In this document: positions 25,191 to 34,485 of the stretch, piece by piece
Layout: each line of letters opens with the position of its first letter
Numbering within the stretch: position 1 is the first letter of the stretch
Assembly: GCA_019914945.1 (NCBI GenBank)
Contig: CM034102.1
Span: 8,359,501 to 8,423,500 of the forward strand
DNA length: 64,000 nt
DNA from: Typha latifolia
Lineage: Eukaryota; Streptophyta; Magnoliopsida; Poales; Typhaceae
Direction of reading: 5' to 3'
Position numbers and translations under genes: made by a program
Notes under the pieces: model-generated
What the model was told of the DNA's origin: nothing
Seen by the model: the letters and a program-made list of their open reading frames with translations, nothing else
Database searches by the model: none

Positions 25191-28100
25191 TATCATCTCT
25201 AGTCTCATCAGTTCGACTAGCAACTGATCGTGAAGATACAACTTGACTAGTAGTTAATTGATGTTGATTGACGAAATTAAAAAGAGTTAGAAAAATGGGT
25301 TTTACATGCCATATTATGTTTGTCAACAAAATGACTAAAATTAATTTGATGACGATTGATGGAAATTAAAAAAATCTCTAAAAAATGTTTCATATTCACA
25401 TAATGACAGGCACATGATTGTGTCAGACAGCACATCCCGTGACAAGTGTTGTGCCACTACTAGCATGACAAGTGCCGGCCAGCATGGAGTGTGCCAGCCA
25501 GCATAGTCATACTTGATTGGAACATCACTTCTGCAATTCTATGTAAGTAAATAATTCTCAGCTAGCTAAAATAATGAATTTTGCTTGTAAAGAGAGAAGA
25601 ACCCTGTGCCAAAGACACGTGCCATGCTGAAACTTAGTCAACATAGGGCATGCTAGTTCAGCACGCCCCCTACGTGCCATTACATGCCTCTAATATATTT
25701 ATTTAGGGTCTTAATATATTTTTTTAGCCTGAATATACATATTAAACCTATATTAGAGTGCTTTATCCTTAGGTAATGTTATAAATGATCTATTTTATTA
25801 AAGATATATCAATAGTCAAGTATAAATATGATTCAACACATAATATGGTTGAATACATTAATTAATTGACATTTGATAATTGAAGCCAAAAGCTAGTTGA
25901 ACATAGTTAATTCCTATATTATTTTAGTCCAATTTGAATGAATTTGATATATTAACTTCTTCTTTTTTTGAAATTTGTGAAAAAAATGGAGGAAATCTAA
26001 TCATGTTGAAATTTAGTTTTATAAAATATGGGTTCAAATAAACATATATGGAGTTAATATGATATGTTCATATGCCAATTTTTATCAAATTTAAATGAAT
26101 CTGACATATTATTTTGGATTTTGGAGATTTGGGGGAAAGTTTTGGGGAAATCAAATTTTCGTTTTGATTCCTATATTTATAAAGAGTATCTTTTTATATA
26201 GCTAGCACCAAATGCTAGATCTATATAAAATGACCATACCAATAATAGATCTAGCAAAATTAAATTAGACCTATCATTTGTACACTCTAAATTAGTTTTT
26301 AATGTGTAAAGCAAAAATAAAATAATAAAAGGTAAAAAACCCCATGCTGTGCCACTAGCTTAGCCCATGCCAAGTGCTGATACTCTATTGGCATGGGGCA
26401 TGCCAACCGACGCGGCTGTCTTTGAAGATAACTCGGTTTGAGTTGGTTTTCTGCTGTAGAATAATGTATGTATTGTTACACTTATGACAACGATAGTCTT
26501 TTTATCTTTTGTAACGAGGATAAGGAACATACTCTTCCTCATAACCTTGAACATTTAATTCCAGGTCATGTTTCCTTCTACACTTCTTGGAACTGGTGAG
26601 AAGTGGACTATGATGAAGACAATCAGTGTAACAGAATATTTAAACTATGAAGCAGGTATTGCTCCCATTAACTGCCTTTTTGACAGTTTTATCCTTCATT
26701 AGGGCATTACAAATTGACAGTAGTTAATGAAACTTGAAGGCCTATGCTAGCGTAATGATCGTTTTGTTTGATGTGAGCCTTGAATGTTTCTTAATACTAT
26801 GACAAGCATGATCCTTAATTACAGATAATATGATTACAATTTACAAATAACCAAGCCCTTAGTCCCATTTATTTGAGCTAAGGTATTGGTTGTAACTGTG
26901 AAATCACCCATCAAATATTTTGCTTAAATTTATTCTGATGAGATGAATTGGTATGATCTAGTTTCAACCTATCTGCATTGTGATGTTACATGAAGCAAGT
27001 CTAATTTAGTGTAGCTTATTAAGGAATCGGGCTGATACTCTTAAGTTCATAAAACTTCATGCATTTTTTTTATTATCTTGTAGCACCAGTGCTATGAAAG
27101 TTGGATTGGTGGATGTGCGGGTTTATTCTTTGTGCATGTTTTGTTTCAATGATCCACAGGAAAGTTCTCAAAAAGTAAAGGTATTGGTGTCTTTGGTAAT
27201 GACGCAAAGGGTACAGGAATTCCTGCAGAAGTATGGAGATACTACTTACTTACTAATAGGCCTGAGGTAATTTTAGATGAAACTTAATAATACTTGGTTT
27301 TAATAAATATAGTGGTTTATGAGCTCTAATTGGAACTTCGTTTCTGATATAGGTTTCAGATACATTGTTTACATGGACAGATTTGCAGGCAAAACTAAAT
27401 TGTGAATTGCTAAGTAATTTGGGAAATTTTGTCAACCGTGTATTGAGCTTTATTGCCAAACCTCCAGGTTAGTGAAGAAATTCATTGGCATGCACTTCTT
27501 ACTCACAGTTAGTTAGAAAAGCAATCTCAAGACATACAAATCCAGTTCCTTATTCTGAAATGATCTTGTATTTAGACTTCGAACCTAGATAACCTTGCCT
27601 TGAACTAGTGTTAAAGGTGGTGTTAAAACGTTTTGGAATTGTTATGCTAGTGCAGTGCATATTAGTAACCTATGCACTTTAGTCAGCTCTTCAAGCAACT
27701 GGATTTTTAAATTATCAATAGATGCGGTGCTTATGGTCACTCACCTTTTTCTGCAGGGGCTGGATATAATTCAATTATTCCAGATGCTCATGGCATTGAG
27801 TCGCATCAACTAACAAACATTCTGGAAGAAAATGTTGGTAGATTGATTGACCAGTATTTTGATGCAATGGAGAAGGTGATTGAATTAATTTCTACTGTGT
27901 AGCGTGCTTGTTAGAATGTTGAAACCTTCACATGCATCAGTAGCCTTTTTTGAATGGAATATTCTACTGTGAACAAAAAGAGTGTCATGAATTCATGGTA
28001 AAACAATTTAAGCATTTGTATGATAGGTCAAGTTAAAACAAGGGTTGAAAACTGCAATGAGCATCTCTAGTGAAGGAAATGCATATTTACAAGTAAGTGC

Positions 28101-28811
28101 AGTATCAATTTGCTTTTCTTTTTTCTCAAACACTCTGAATGGTATTACCATCATTGATCTGTTACTCCTCTTTTCAACATTTTATATAGGAGACCCAATT
28201 TTGGAAGCTTTACAGGGAAGATCCATCTTCTTGTTCCATTGTAATGAAGACCTCAGTTGGACTTGTATATCTTCTTGCATGTTTGTTGGAACCTTTCATG
28301 CCTTCCTTTTCTAAGGAAGTGAGTAAGATATACTTTTCCTTTTCTTTTTTTGCTCATTACTCCTTTCATAGTGGATAATGTCAAACGTTTGCTGCTCACT
28401 GTCATTCTTCTATTTACTATTATTCCTTCTATTGCCTGTAAGGTACTGAGGCAGCTTAATTTATCTCCGGAAATGCATCTGTCACTCTGTAATATGGAAG
28501 GAGAAATAATTAAGGCCAAACGTCCTTCGGATTTTTTACCTGCTGGTCACAAAATTGGGACACCTGAACCACTATTTAAGGAATTGGTCTGTATACTTCT
28601 TCTGTTCTTTATTTGTTCAGCCAGTGTTTTATTTATTGTCCATTTTCTTCTGTGTATCATATAAAATATTTGCAATTAAATGCAGAAGGATGAAGAAGTA
28701 GAGTTCTTTAGGCAGAAATTTGCAGGCAGTCAAGCTGATAGGGTTTTGAAAGCAGAAGCTGATGCCAAAAAGATTGCTGAGCGACTGAAGTCTACAAAAA
28801 TATCAGGTTGA
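6377..28811 (+). CDS. MetRS: Cytosolic methionyl-tRNA synthetase (14 exons; C-terminal domain not found)
   Basis: Class I synthetase that charges tRNA-Met with methionine in the cytosol. Exons: 6377-6500, 6579-6723, 9604-9757, 9878-10033, 10154-10384, 10533-10676, 26565-26655, 27160-27266, 27353-27467, 27757-27875, 28027-28092, 28190-28318, 28443-28586, 28686-28806. All inferred introns are GT-AG, and the joined frame stays open for 615 codons plus one base. The start ATG sits in a strong context (GCCATGG). Visible motifs: HLGN (HIGH box) at residues 35-38, GTDEYGT at 65-71, a cysteine-rich zinc knuckle at 144-192 beginning CGTC, WFDA at 275-278, and KFSKS (KMSKS box) at 350-354, then the anticodon-binding helical domain. 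Plant cytosolic enzymes are usually about 800 residues and end in an EMAPII-like tRNA-binding domain. Here reading through exon 14 gives ...KISG and TGA at 28809-28811 (616 aa), or GTTGAG at 28807 is a donor to an exon not found here. Confidence 0.93.
6724..9603 (+). other. MetRS intron 2
   Basis: A 2.9 kb intron between AA|GTTACT and TTCTAG|AT. Joining gives [15 protein letters not shown] in frame. It carries a GGCACG-rich transposon-like insertion (8021-9257). Open frames inside it (for example 7719-8189) straddle the insertion boundary and show no domain. Confidence 0.85.
8021..9257. mobile_element. GGCACG-rich non-autonomous element, copy 1 (MULE-like?)
   Basis: Bounded by an 11-bp direct repeat TTGATCAATAG (8010-8020 and 9258-9268). 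Both ends are GC-rich and full of GGCACG/GTGCC motifs in opposite orientations, while the interior is AT-rich with an ATC/ATT microsatellite near 8935-9025. Related sequence recurs at 18110-19183, 25080-25510 and 25590-26420. A 9-11 bp duplication suggests a Mutator-like origin, but the terminal inverted repeats are weak and no transposase is present, so the class is uncertain. Confidence 0.6.
11070..11882 (-). repeat. 3' LTR of gypsy family A element
   Basis: Left copy on the + strand, 813 bp. It starts TGATAGCTTACGG and ends GTGTATTA (the right copy ends GTGTATCA). It contains GTTCGAACGC-like palindromes near 11610-11800. Confidence 0.88.
11888..11905 (-). other. Polypurine tract of family A element
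   Basis: On the minus strand the sequence AAGGTGGGGAAAGCATGG lies immediately before the 3' LTR. This is the expected place and composition for the plus-strand primer of an LTR retrotransposon. Confidence 0.65.
11906..12240 (-). pseudogene. Chromodomain-like C-terminal tail of pol (decayed)
   Basis: Minus-strand reading gives ...[22 protein letters not shown], then in another frame a stretch like [13 protein letters not shown] before the 3' LTR. A proline/leucine linker followed by a short basic-aromatic module after integrase is how chromoviruses end, where the chromodomain helps direct integration into chromatin. Frameshifts prevent a firm domain assignment. Confidence 0.5.
12241..13310 (-). 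pseudogene. Gypsy integrase (decayed)
   Basis: Two open pieces, 12707-13117 and 12254-12649, carry recognisable integrase sequence: the core [29 protein letters not shown], where acidic D falls in the usual place before FIEGL, then [16 protein letters not shown] with the conserved region before the last acidic residue. The zinc-binding N-terminus lies upstream near 13120-13300. Stops separate the pieces. Confidence 0.85.
13311..14750 (-). pseudogene. Gypsy reverse transcriptase and RNase H (decayed)
   Basis: Minus strand. The reverse transcriptase palm is visible in 14098-14331, [19 protein letters not shown] followed by [12 protein letters not shown], where FFDDIL is the catalytic YxDD equivalent. 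RNase H pieces are in 13404-13592 ([13 protein letters not shown]). The two are separated by frameshifts and stops. Confidence 0.88.
14921..15232 (-). pseudogene. Gypsy aspartic protease (decayed)
   Basis: The piece [11 protein letters not shown] is the retroelement protease active site. The usual motif is DSGSTHNF, so the glycine after Asp-Ser is replaced by Asp, which should damage the active site. It continues with the flap and strand region IMLGTQW. It sits between the gag zinc knuckle and reverse transcriptase. Confidence 0.85.
15245..16625 (-). pseudogene. Gypsy gag with zinc knuckle (decayed)
   Basis: The reading frame starts at an ATG on the minus strand near 16625 ([11 protein letters not shown]), shortly downstream of the primer-binding site. 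The capsid region is broken across several frames (15618-15803: [19 protein letters not shown]). The nucleocapsid knuckle at about 15377-15420 reads [14 protein letters not shown], where the second Cys of the CCHC pattern has become Tyr. The homologous gag of the element at 19184-23775 begins the same way. Confidence 0.82.
16668..16680 (-). other. Primer-binding site for initiator tRNA-Met
   Basis: Minus-strand TGGTATCAAAGCC, one base after the 5' LTR end. It matches the 3' end of plant initiator tRNA-Met (TGGTATCAGAGC) with one change. Confidence 0.85.
16682..17572 (-). repeat. 5' LTR of gypsy family A element
   Basis: Starts TGATAGGTTACGG on the + strand and ends GTGTATCA, 891 bp. The 78-bp excess over the 3' LTR is explained by a tandem duplication of a GTTCGAACGC-containing unit of about 80 bp at about 17300-17462. 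Confidence 0.88.
17732..17767. repeat. (TA)n microsatellite
   Basis: Uninterrupted alternating TA run in MetRS intron 6. Confidence 0.95.
18110..19183. mobile_element. GGCACG-rich element, copy 2 (left part)
   Basis: Aligns to 8090-8930 of copy 1: GC-rich GTGCC motifs at 18148-18290, then the same AT-rich interior and an ATG/ATA microsatellite near 18896-18930, and near its right limit TTCTCTGAGTAGATTGTG, as in copy 1. The gypsy element at 19184 interrupts it. Its right part may be 25080-25510. Confidence 0.6.
19730..20440 (+). other. Foreign insert in the 5' LTR, containing mitochondrial-like DNA
   Basis: Compared with the other LTR of the same element (23028-23775), the 5' LTR has about 700 extra bases between ...CATCTATATCTCTTAA and ...ACATCCACCATCC. 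The insert includes a rRNA fragment (19881-19947). The remaining sequence, including a Shine-Dalgarno-free GC-richer stretch, matches nothing I recognise, but its base composition differs from the LTR. Insert borders are approximate. Confidence 0.6.
19881..19947 (-). rRNA. rrn18: Fragment of organellar small-subunit rRNA (mitochondrial rrn18-like)
   Basis: The stretch includes the universal bacterial-type 16S sequence CCGTCAATTCCTTTGAGTTT on the + strand, so the rRNA reads on the minus strand. The neighbouring GTCTTGCGACCGTACTCCCC resembles plant mitochondrial 18S rather than chloroplast 16S, which to my knowledge has ATTCTTGCGAACG there. Similarity is lost on both sides (GCAGG... and ...TTTCACG), so only about 70 bases are present. 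It is non-functional nuclear DNA of mitochondrial origin. Confidence 0.75.
20719..22140 (+). pseudogene. Gypsy gag (decayed) of the deleted family A element
   Basis: Starts [17 protein letters not shown] and includes [16 protein letters not shown], closely matching the gag of the element at 11070-17572. A later frame holds [19 protein letters not shown]. The nucleocapsid knuckle near 21975-22020 reads [11 protein letters not shown] in frame after a stop. Several frameshifts and stops. Confidence 0.82.
22200..23027 (+). pseudogene. Gypsy protease and N-terminal reverse transcriptase (truncated)
   Basis: Protease motif ILIDSEST near 22236-22260, followed by [13 protein letters not shown]. The RT start region near 22840-23027 reads [12 protein letters not shown], then [17 protein letters not shown] and [10 protein letters not shown], where the sequence changes abruptly into LTR. 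The catalytic YxDD region is absent. Confidence 0.82.
23028..23775 (+). repeat. Truncated 3' LTR of the deleted family A element
   Basis: Matches the 5' LTR from its GTTCGAACGC array onward, including TATA-like CTATAAATATGTGG near 23248, and ends ACTTATCA. It lacks the first roughly 120 bases. It shows what the 5' LTR looked like without the foreign insert. Confidence 0.85.
24305..24899. mobile_element. hAT-derived MITE
   Basis: Flanked by an exact 8-bp duplication GTTTTTAG (24297-24304 and 24900-24907). Ends are imperfect inverted repeats: CAAGGTTCAAAAAATCGGGA versus TTTGGTTCATTGGATCGGGA. The purine-rich interior resembles 36060-36380, near one end of the DUF659-type hAT at 28973-36620, and both start CAAGGTTC. 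It is a non-coding deletion relative of that family. Confidence 0.82.
25080..25510. mobile_element. GGCACG-rich element, right-end copy
   Basis: Aligns to 8905-9250 of copy 1: CAGGGGCGCATAT, then an ATC microsatellite (25149-25197), then GTGCC-rich sequence ending GTGTGCCAGCCAGCATAG. Possibly the displaced right half of copy 2. Confidence 0.55.
25149..25197. repeat. (ATC)n microsatellite
   Basis: Run of ATC triplets with two interruptions. It creates poly-Met and poly-Asp open frames on the minus strand that are not genes. Confidence 0.95.
25590..26420. mobile_element. GGCACG-rich element, additional short copy
   Basis: Left end 25605-25690 is rich in GTGCC/GGCAC motifs. The AT-rich interior at 25690-25900 aligns to 8160-8500 of copy 1, and the right end 26340-26410 again has GTGCC and GGCATG motifs. 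No clear target duplication was found. Confidence 0.5.
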
Positions 28812-29573
28812 GCCAGCTTCTTTCTTTTGATAAAGTAGTACATGTCCTGTCAAGCTATTATTGCTGACTGCTCAAAATATATATTTTTGGTAGCTCACCT
28901 ACATGAATTGTCATATGTAGTTTAAAAATTATTACTTTCGTCTTGTTTGGCTCTTAAAGTATATATTCTGATCGAGTTTCCAAAAATTTGGATCCGGAAT
29001 CCGCCTTCCCAGAAAATAATATATATTAGCCGCAGTGGTCGCCCAAATTAGATGGGATTTTTTTTAATTAATTTTTTTAAATATTATTCTAAAATGTAAA
29101 AAAAATTAAAAATTTAGAAAACATGATAAAAAAATAAGATAATAATAATCATTCACATATGAGCCCTAAAAATTAAACAAAAATACTAACTTACTCAAAA
29201 GTCAATACTTCAATAAATATCGAGCTCTCTCTTATAAATCCCTATGTTCGTCTTCATCATAATCAGCATAAATTTATAAATAATGATGTCTAAAGCATAA
29301 TGCTCCAAATAATGATTACATTATATCATTTATATCAAATAGATCTTGTTGTCTCTGAGGTGGATAATAATTAATATATTGATCTTACGTCTAAGAATAT
29401 TGAGGACCATACTGGGGATATTGGGATATTTAGGATACTGAGTAGGATAATAACCAGTATATAGATCATGTGATGGTTTCAATCAATGAATACTTAATGA
29501 TCCATAGTCATAGGAAACAACATCGCTGATATGTATGTACATCCTCAATTTCTCTATCTTCAATCATTATGTC

Positions 29574-31489
29574 TAGAGGTGGCAATCGGGTCGAGTTAAG
29601 CGGGTTCGAGTCGGGTCAAATTTGGATCGAGTCAATTTTACCTTCACACGAACACGACCCGATTAATAAATGGGTCGCATTTGGTAAACACGAACACGAC
29701 CCGATTAATGAACGGGTAATACGACTCGACCTGCCTAACCCGTTTAATAAACGGGTTGGTTTAACACGACACGCTAACACGACCCGTCTAACCCATATAC
29801 TTAAACGAGTCATGTTAACCCAACACGTTGACACAACCCGTCTAACCCGTTTAATATAAATATTATATAAATATAATATTTACAAATTTATCATATATAA
29901 GAATAAAATAATATTCCAACATTTTAGTAATCTCCCAAAATTTTGATTATGGCTAAAGTTTATACTGGGCTTTTGATTAATATACATCGAAAAATTTGTA
30001 CTATTATTGCAATTTACCAAGCGTGCTAAATTAATTTAAGCAAGCTGTAAATTGGTATGTAAAAATCTCTGCAAGATTGCAACTAATTAGGAAGTAACAA
30101 CTTAATGGTAATTGCAATTAAAAAAAATATCTTCACAATTACATCTGTGTTCACTGGAGGAAAAAAAAGGCAAGACAGAGGGTATAAAAAGCCAACTATT
30201 TAATTGAATCATTAGAGTAATATTCACATCTTTCCCTTCTTGAAACAAATTGATATAGAGTATAATTGATACTGCCCAAATTCTTCTCAACCAAATCTAA
30301 AAGCAATCGATGAAAGAAAGAAAGCATTTTTCATAATTGAAAAATAACAATTACAACTGGAGCTGCCAAAATTCAACTTTCTCTTTATGCATAAATACAA
30401 ATCTATCAAAATAAACATCCTTATACTTCTTGCATTTGATCACAAGATCTGCTCAGGCTTTCCATGATTTTTTTTTAACAGTCAACAACAACAAGGCATG
30501 CTCCTCTTACCTACTCTTCCTCGAGTTTTTCTCAAAGAATAAGAAACCAGTAAAAGAAACAAATTGATTTGGGGGATTTTTAATACTGTCCGGATCCTTC
30601 TCAATGAGATCTGGAAAAATTGATGAAGAAAGAAATCAGTTTTTTTATAATTGAAAAAGTTATTACAACTGGAGCCATTAAATTCAGCTTTCAAATCTAT
30701 CAAAATATTGAAAAAAAAGGCAAACAAACATACCTATATTTCTTAAAATTGACCACAAGATCTGGCAATGTTATCCATAGACTTTCTCAAACAATCAACA
30801 ATAAGGCATACTCCTTTCACCTCATCTTATTTTCTCAAAGAAGAAGAAAACAGTAAAAGAAGAAAAAACCATATAAGTTCACTATTCAAGAGTGACGGGG
30901 AGATCCGACGGCGTGATCGCTATGAGGAGTGACCGAGTGAGAGATCCGACGGCGTGAGTGACGGAGAGATCCAACGGCATGAGGAGATCCGGCGGCGTTA
31001 CTCGGCGTGACGAGTGAGGAGTGAGGGGTAAGGGGCGACGACATGAGGAGTGAGGAACGAGGAGTAAGGGGTAAGGGGGCATGGGTAAGGACTAAGGGGC
31101 GGTGCTTGGCTCTTGGAGATGGGGAGTGGCCGAGTAGGAACTTGTCACATGGGTTGGGTATTAGGGTTAGGGTTAGAAAAACTTAGATATATATATATAT
31201 ATATATATATATAGTGGGTTGGCGGGTTGGCGAGTTGACCCGACTTGACCCAACCTGTTTACTTAAACGGGTCAAGCGGGTTAGGGGTATAAACCCGAAC
31301 ACGACCCGATTAATAATCGGGTTAGGCGGGTTGACCCGTTTATGACCCGAACCCGAGTAGGCTAAACCCAAACCCGATTAGGCTAAACCCAAACCCGATT
31401 AGGCTAAACCCAAACCCGATTAACAGCCGGTTTATCGTATTAGGTTATCGTGTCGGGTTATCGGGTCAGGTCAATTTTTGCCACCCCTA
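29574..31489. mobile_element. Non-autonomous hAT element nested in the larger hAT
   Basis: The ends are TAGAGGTGGCAATCGGGTCG on the left and TAGGGGTGGCAAAAATTGAC as the reverse complement of the right. Flanking octamers ATTATGTC (29566-29573) and CTTATGTC (31490-31497) differ at one position. Subterminal sequence is rich in GACCCG/CGGGTC repeats, as in other plant hAT elements of this type. It has no transposase. The related hAT copy at 40469-41471 lacks this insertion at the matching place (near 41040). Confidence 0.82.
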
Positions 31490-31752
31490 CTTATGTCTTC
31501 TTGACTTCTCTCAGCAAATATGGAAGGGAAGATCTCACCACCAAGTATATCATCAGGATTATCACTAGCACTAGTAGCTATACTATCTCTCAATACCAAA
31601 CAACTTGTACCAGCTTCTGCTTTAGTTATGGTCTCCTGTAATGCCTCATCTAACCATGGGTTCATTCTATTATCTAATAATCTATATTTCACTTCTTTGA
31701 TCCATAGAGTCAGGGGGTCTTTTTCATCAAAAATATAATTTAAATCAATCAA
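31471..31752 (-). pseudogene. hAT transposase, C-terminal piece (DUF659-type)
   Basis: Minus-strand frame includes LNYIFDEKDPLTLWIKEVKY and RLLDNRMNPWLDEALQET. The same segment appears on the + strand at about 50135-50260 (IFDEENFLTLWIREV), which shows that it belongs to a repeated transposase family. The frame runs a few residues into the nested element at 31489. Confidence 0.7.
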
Positions 31753-32532
31753 TTAATCATTTTCTGTCTCTTTTTAAATTTCTCTTCCTTAATCTCATAT
31801 TATAATAGTAAAATTCTAATTTCTCTAATATCTCTATTGTCAATCGATTACACGTTTATGTGTGGATAAAAAAGATATAGTCCAATTTTTATCACACTAT
31901 GATGAAGATACAGCTTGATTTAAGATCTTCTTTACTATTGATATCAAATTTAGTGTGTCCTCCTATCCATAAATGAATGGATCATTCAGCTGGATTATTA
32001 TGATATATATCTACAGTAACTTTAGTAGTACTAAATTGGCTAGCTTGTAATCTATTTTTCCCATCTGAAATATATTATTGAATATATTAAAACTTGAAAT
32101 AAATAATAATAAAATTATTCAATTAAATAATAACTCACTTCTTTATCGCAAAGGATTTGCTTAATATCAAGCTCTAGTTACTGATTACTTTTCTAACTCT
32201 TAGCAAAACTTTAGTATCATTATTGACATTTGTAGAAAATTGATTGGGATTCAGAAAATATCCTGTAGAAATTTATAATTGAAAATTTGTAAGCATTCAA
32301 ATTTAAAATATTTAAAAATAATTAATTAATAAAATAATATTTACCACCGGCGTGTATATTTCTATATAGTTGTTTGTTTTGTTTGGAGTCAATCAACTTT
32401 CACCATTTGCCATAATTTTTGGCCACATTTTTTTATTAACTCTTTTGCTAAATCTATAGCCTCGTATAAGAAACTCGTTTCAGACTTATCATGAGTAATA
32501 CCTTGACAAGAAACTCAAATATTACGGTGGCA

Positions 32533-33279
32533 TATTACGAACCAGATCTGGATCGATCCGGATGTAAGAAAATTATAAAAATTTAGGTGGTAATAGCCTC
32601 ATGAGTTAGAGTTCTAATAACTCTAGAGATAGGTCGGAGAGGGCAGAACAGTAAATATTCGACATTGCCGCCATTGTCGGAGGGTGGCGGATGGCCAAGG
32701 GTGGTGGTGGATGGCAGTACAGTAAGGTGGCTACTAGAGAAAGGTGTTGGCTAGGGTTTGAAAGCTTTGGAGATTCTACGGTTATGATCTACTCTTAGAA
32801 AGGTAAAGACAATCTAATAGCTACGATAAAATAGTAAATATGATAATAAAAAAATAACTAAACTCAATTAATTCTCAATGCTTGGATACTTGGATTATTC
32901 TATTCTTCAATTCTTGGATGAATAACAAAGAAGTCCTACCACTCTATATATAGAGGTGGGGTACAATGAGTCTTACTTGGACTTACCCCTAAAGACTGAC
33001 ATGAATCGAATTATGACTTGTCTTAAATGTTTACATGACTTAATTAGACTTATCTTAAAGGCTTACTTGACTTAATTAGATTTGCCTTAAGAGCTGCCGT
33101 GACTTATTTGGACTTGCTTTAATTAGACTTGTCTTAAGGGCTGTCATGATTTATTTTGACTTACCTTAATGTCTCACATTACTAGACTTGCCTAAAAAGC
33201 TTATATCATGAAATAATGAAAAGATAAATATATTCGACTCGACTTGACTCGATTTAACTCATATAATCAAATCGTAACA
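32533..33279 (-). mobile_element. Solo LTR (gypsy family C)
   Basis: Starts TATTACGAACC and ends ATCGTAACA, flanked by TGGCA at 32528-32532 and 33280-33284. It is related to the solo LTR at 34486 and to the LTRs of the element at 57176-60479 (shared AAAATTATAAAA and ATGATCTACTCCTAG-like blocks). Strand is inferred from the minus-strand gag of the latter element. Confidence 0.82.
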
Positions 33280-33399
33280 TGGCAATTATAATATTATGCC
33301 AAAATGTATTTCCAAGAGCCATGTTCTTCAAAACTTCACCTAAACTTTAATATTTAGGTTTCATATTTTTAATTTTTATAGACATGTAAAATACCTATA

Positions 33400-34340
33400 T
33401 AAGCTCATCTTTATATCACATATGTTCTCCAATACTAAAAAATGAGTGGCAAATTTACTGAGGCCGATAATCTCTTTATCTCTAGTCATTTGTCTAAATA
33501 AATTAAGAACTCAATTATGACTATGTATGAAGTTTGTTGACCTCTGACTTTCATGTATTACTATATTAATTTCAGGAACTTTGGCAATATCTGCCAACAT
33601 GAGGTTTAGATAATGTGCAACACATGGCGTTCAATATAAATATTGTCTTTTGATCATAAGTAATTGTCTTACAGCCTTATAATTTGCACCATTATTAATA
33701 ACCACTTGGACTACCCATTTTTCACCAATTTCTTCTACAACCTCATCTATCAACTAAAAAAATATAATTTGTACTTTTAAAATGAGTAATAGTATTCACA
33801 AACTTCAAATATTGTCCACATGCTTGATTACACTATGAAATTAATTATATTTCTTCTGTTTTGTATAGTCCACCCATCGCATATCAGTGTATAATCAAAT
33901 TCATCCCAATACTCTTTAAAAATATTAATATAAGTGTGAAGCTCATCTATCTCTCAGTCAAGATATTTAGTAGTAATATTTTTTGAACTATGAGGCGGAA
34001 CACCAGGCCTTGCTGACTGTATAGCATCTACCATGGTGTAATAATAAAAGCTATTAACTATATTAAAAGGAATATGATTGTAGAATAAAAATTTGGAGAT
34101 AGTCGTACCAATATGTTTCTTTACATTTTTTATCTCTTTGAGAGCTGTCTTGATAGTAGTCTGTGTATGACCCATTTTTCTCTAAAGTCATCGGTCTAAT
34201 ATTTTCAGACACTGTTGTAAAACTCGTAACACTAGTAGTCCCAGAACTACTACTCCCATATTCTCTTTTTCTATGCATATGAACTGATCTAGATCTTTGA
34301 AAGCTACCATTAGGTCCACCACTATTTTTTCTCATCTCCT
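33400..34340 (-). pseudogene. hAT transposase, DUF659 region (decayed)
   Basis: Minus-strand pieces include SGGPNGSFQRSRSV (34270-34330), VDAIQSARPGVPPHSSK, then in another frame EEIGEKWVVQVVINNGANYK followed by TPCVAHYLNLML (33590-33750). The order and wording are typical of plant DUF659 hAT transposases, including the conserved NGANYKAAG and CxxHxLNL regions. Many stops. Confidence 0.75.
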
Positions 34341-34485
34341 CCTCTCTTTATGTATTTCTACTTTTTTTTCCATTGCCCTCATCATTTGTCTCTCCTTGTC
34401 TTACTCCTCACTCAACTCACCACTATCATCATCAATATTTTCATGGTTATGCATCAATTCTTGACAAAAAATTGACTCTCTTCTT

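Larger units (their letters stand above)
10677..26564 (+). other. MetRS intron 6, about 15.9 kb, filled with nested transposons
   Basis: Donor GTAAGA follows ...FHT in exon 6 and acceptor TTCCAG precedes [14 protein letters not shown] in exon 7, so the frame is kept across the whole interval. It contains a gypsy element (11070-17572), a partly deleted second gypsy element (19184-23775), a hAT MITE (24305-24899) and further copies of the GGCACG-rich element. No host exon was seen between the two borders. Confidence 0.88.

Noticed and set aside
25024..25329. Open frames with poly-Asp or poly-Met runs
   Set aside because: Produced by the ATC microsatellite.
31157..31175. Telomere-like TTAGGGTTAGGG
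   Set aside because: Fewer than three units inside a non-autonomous hAT. This is not an interstitial telomere array.
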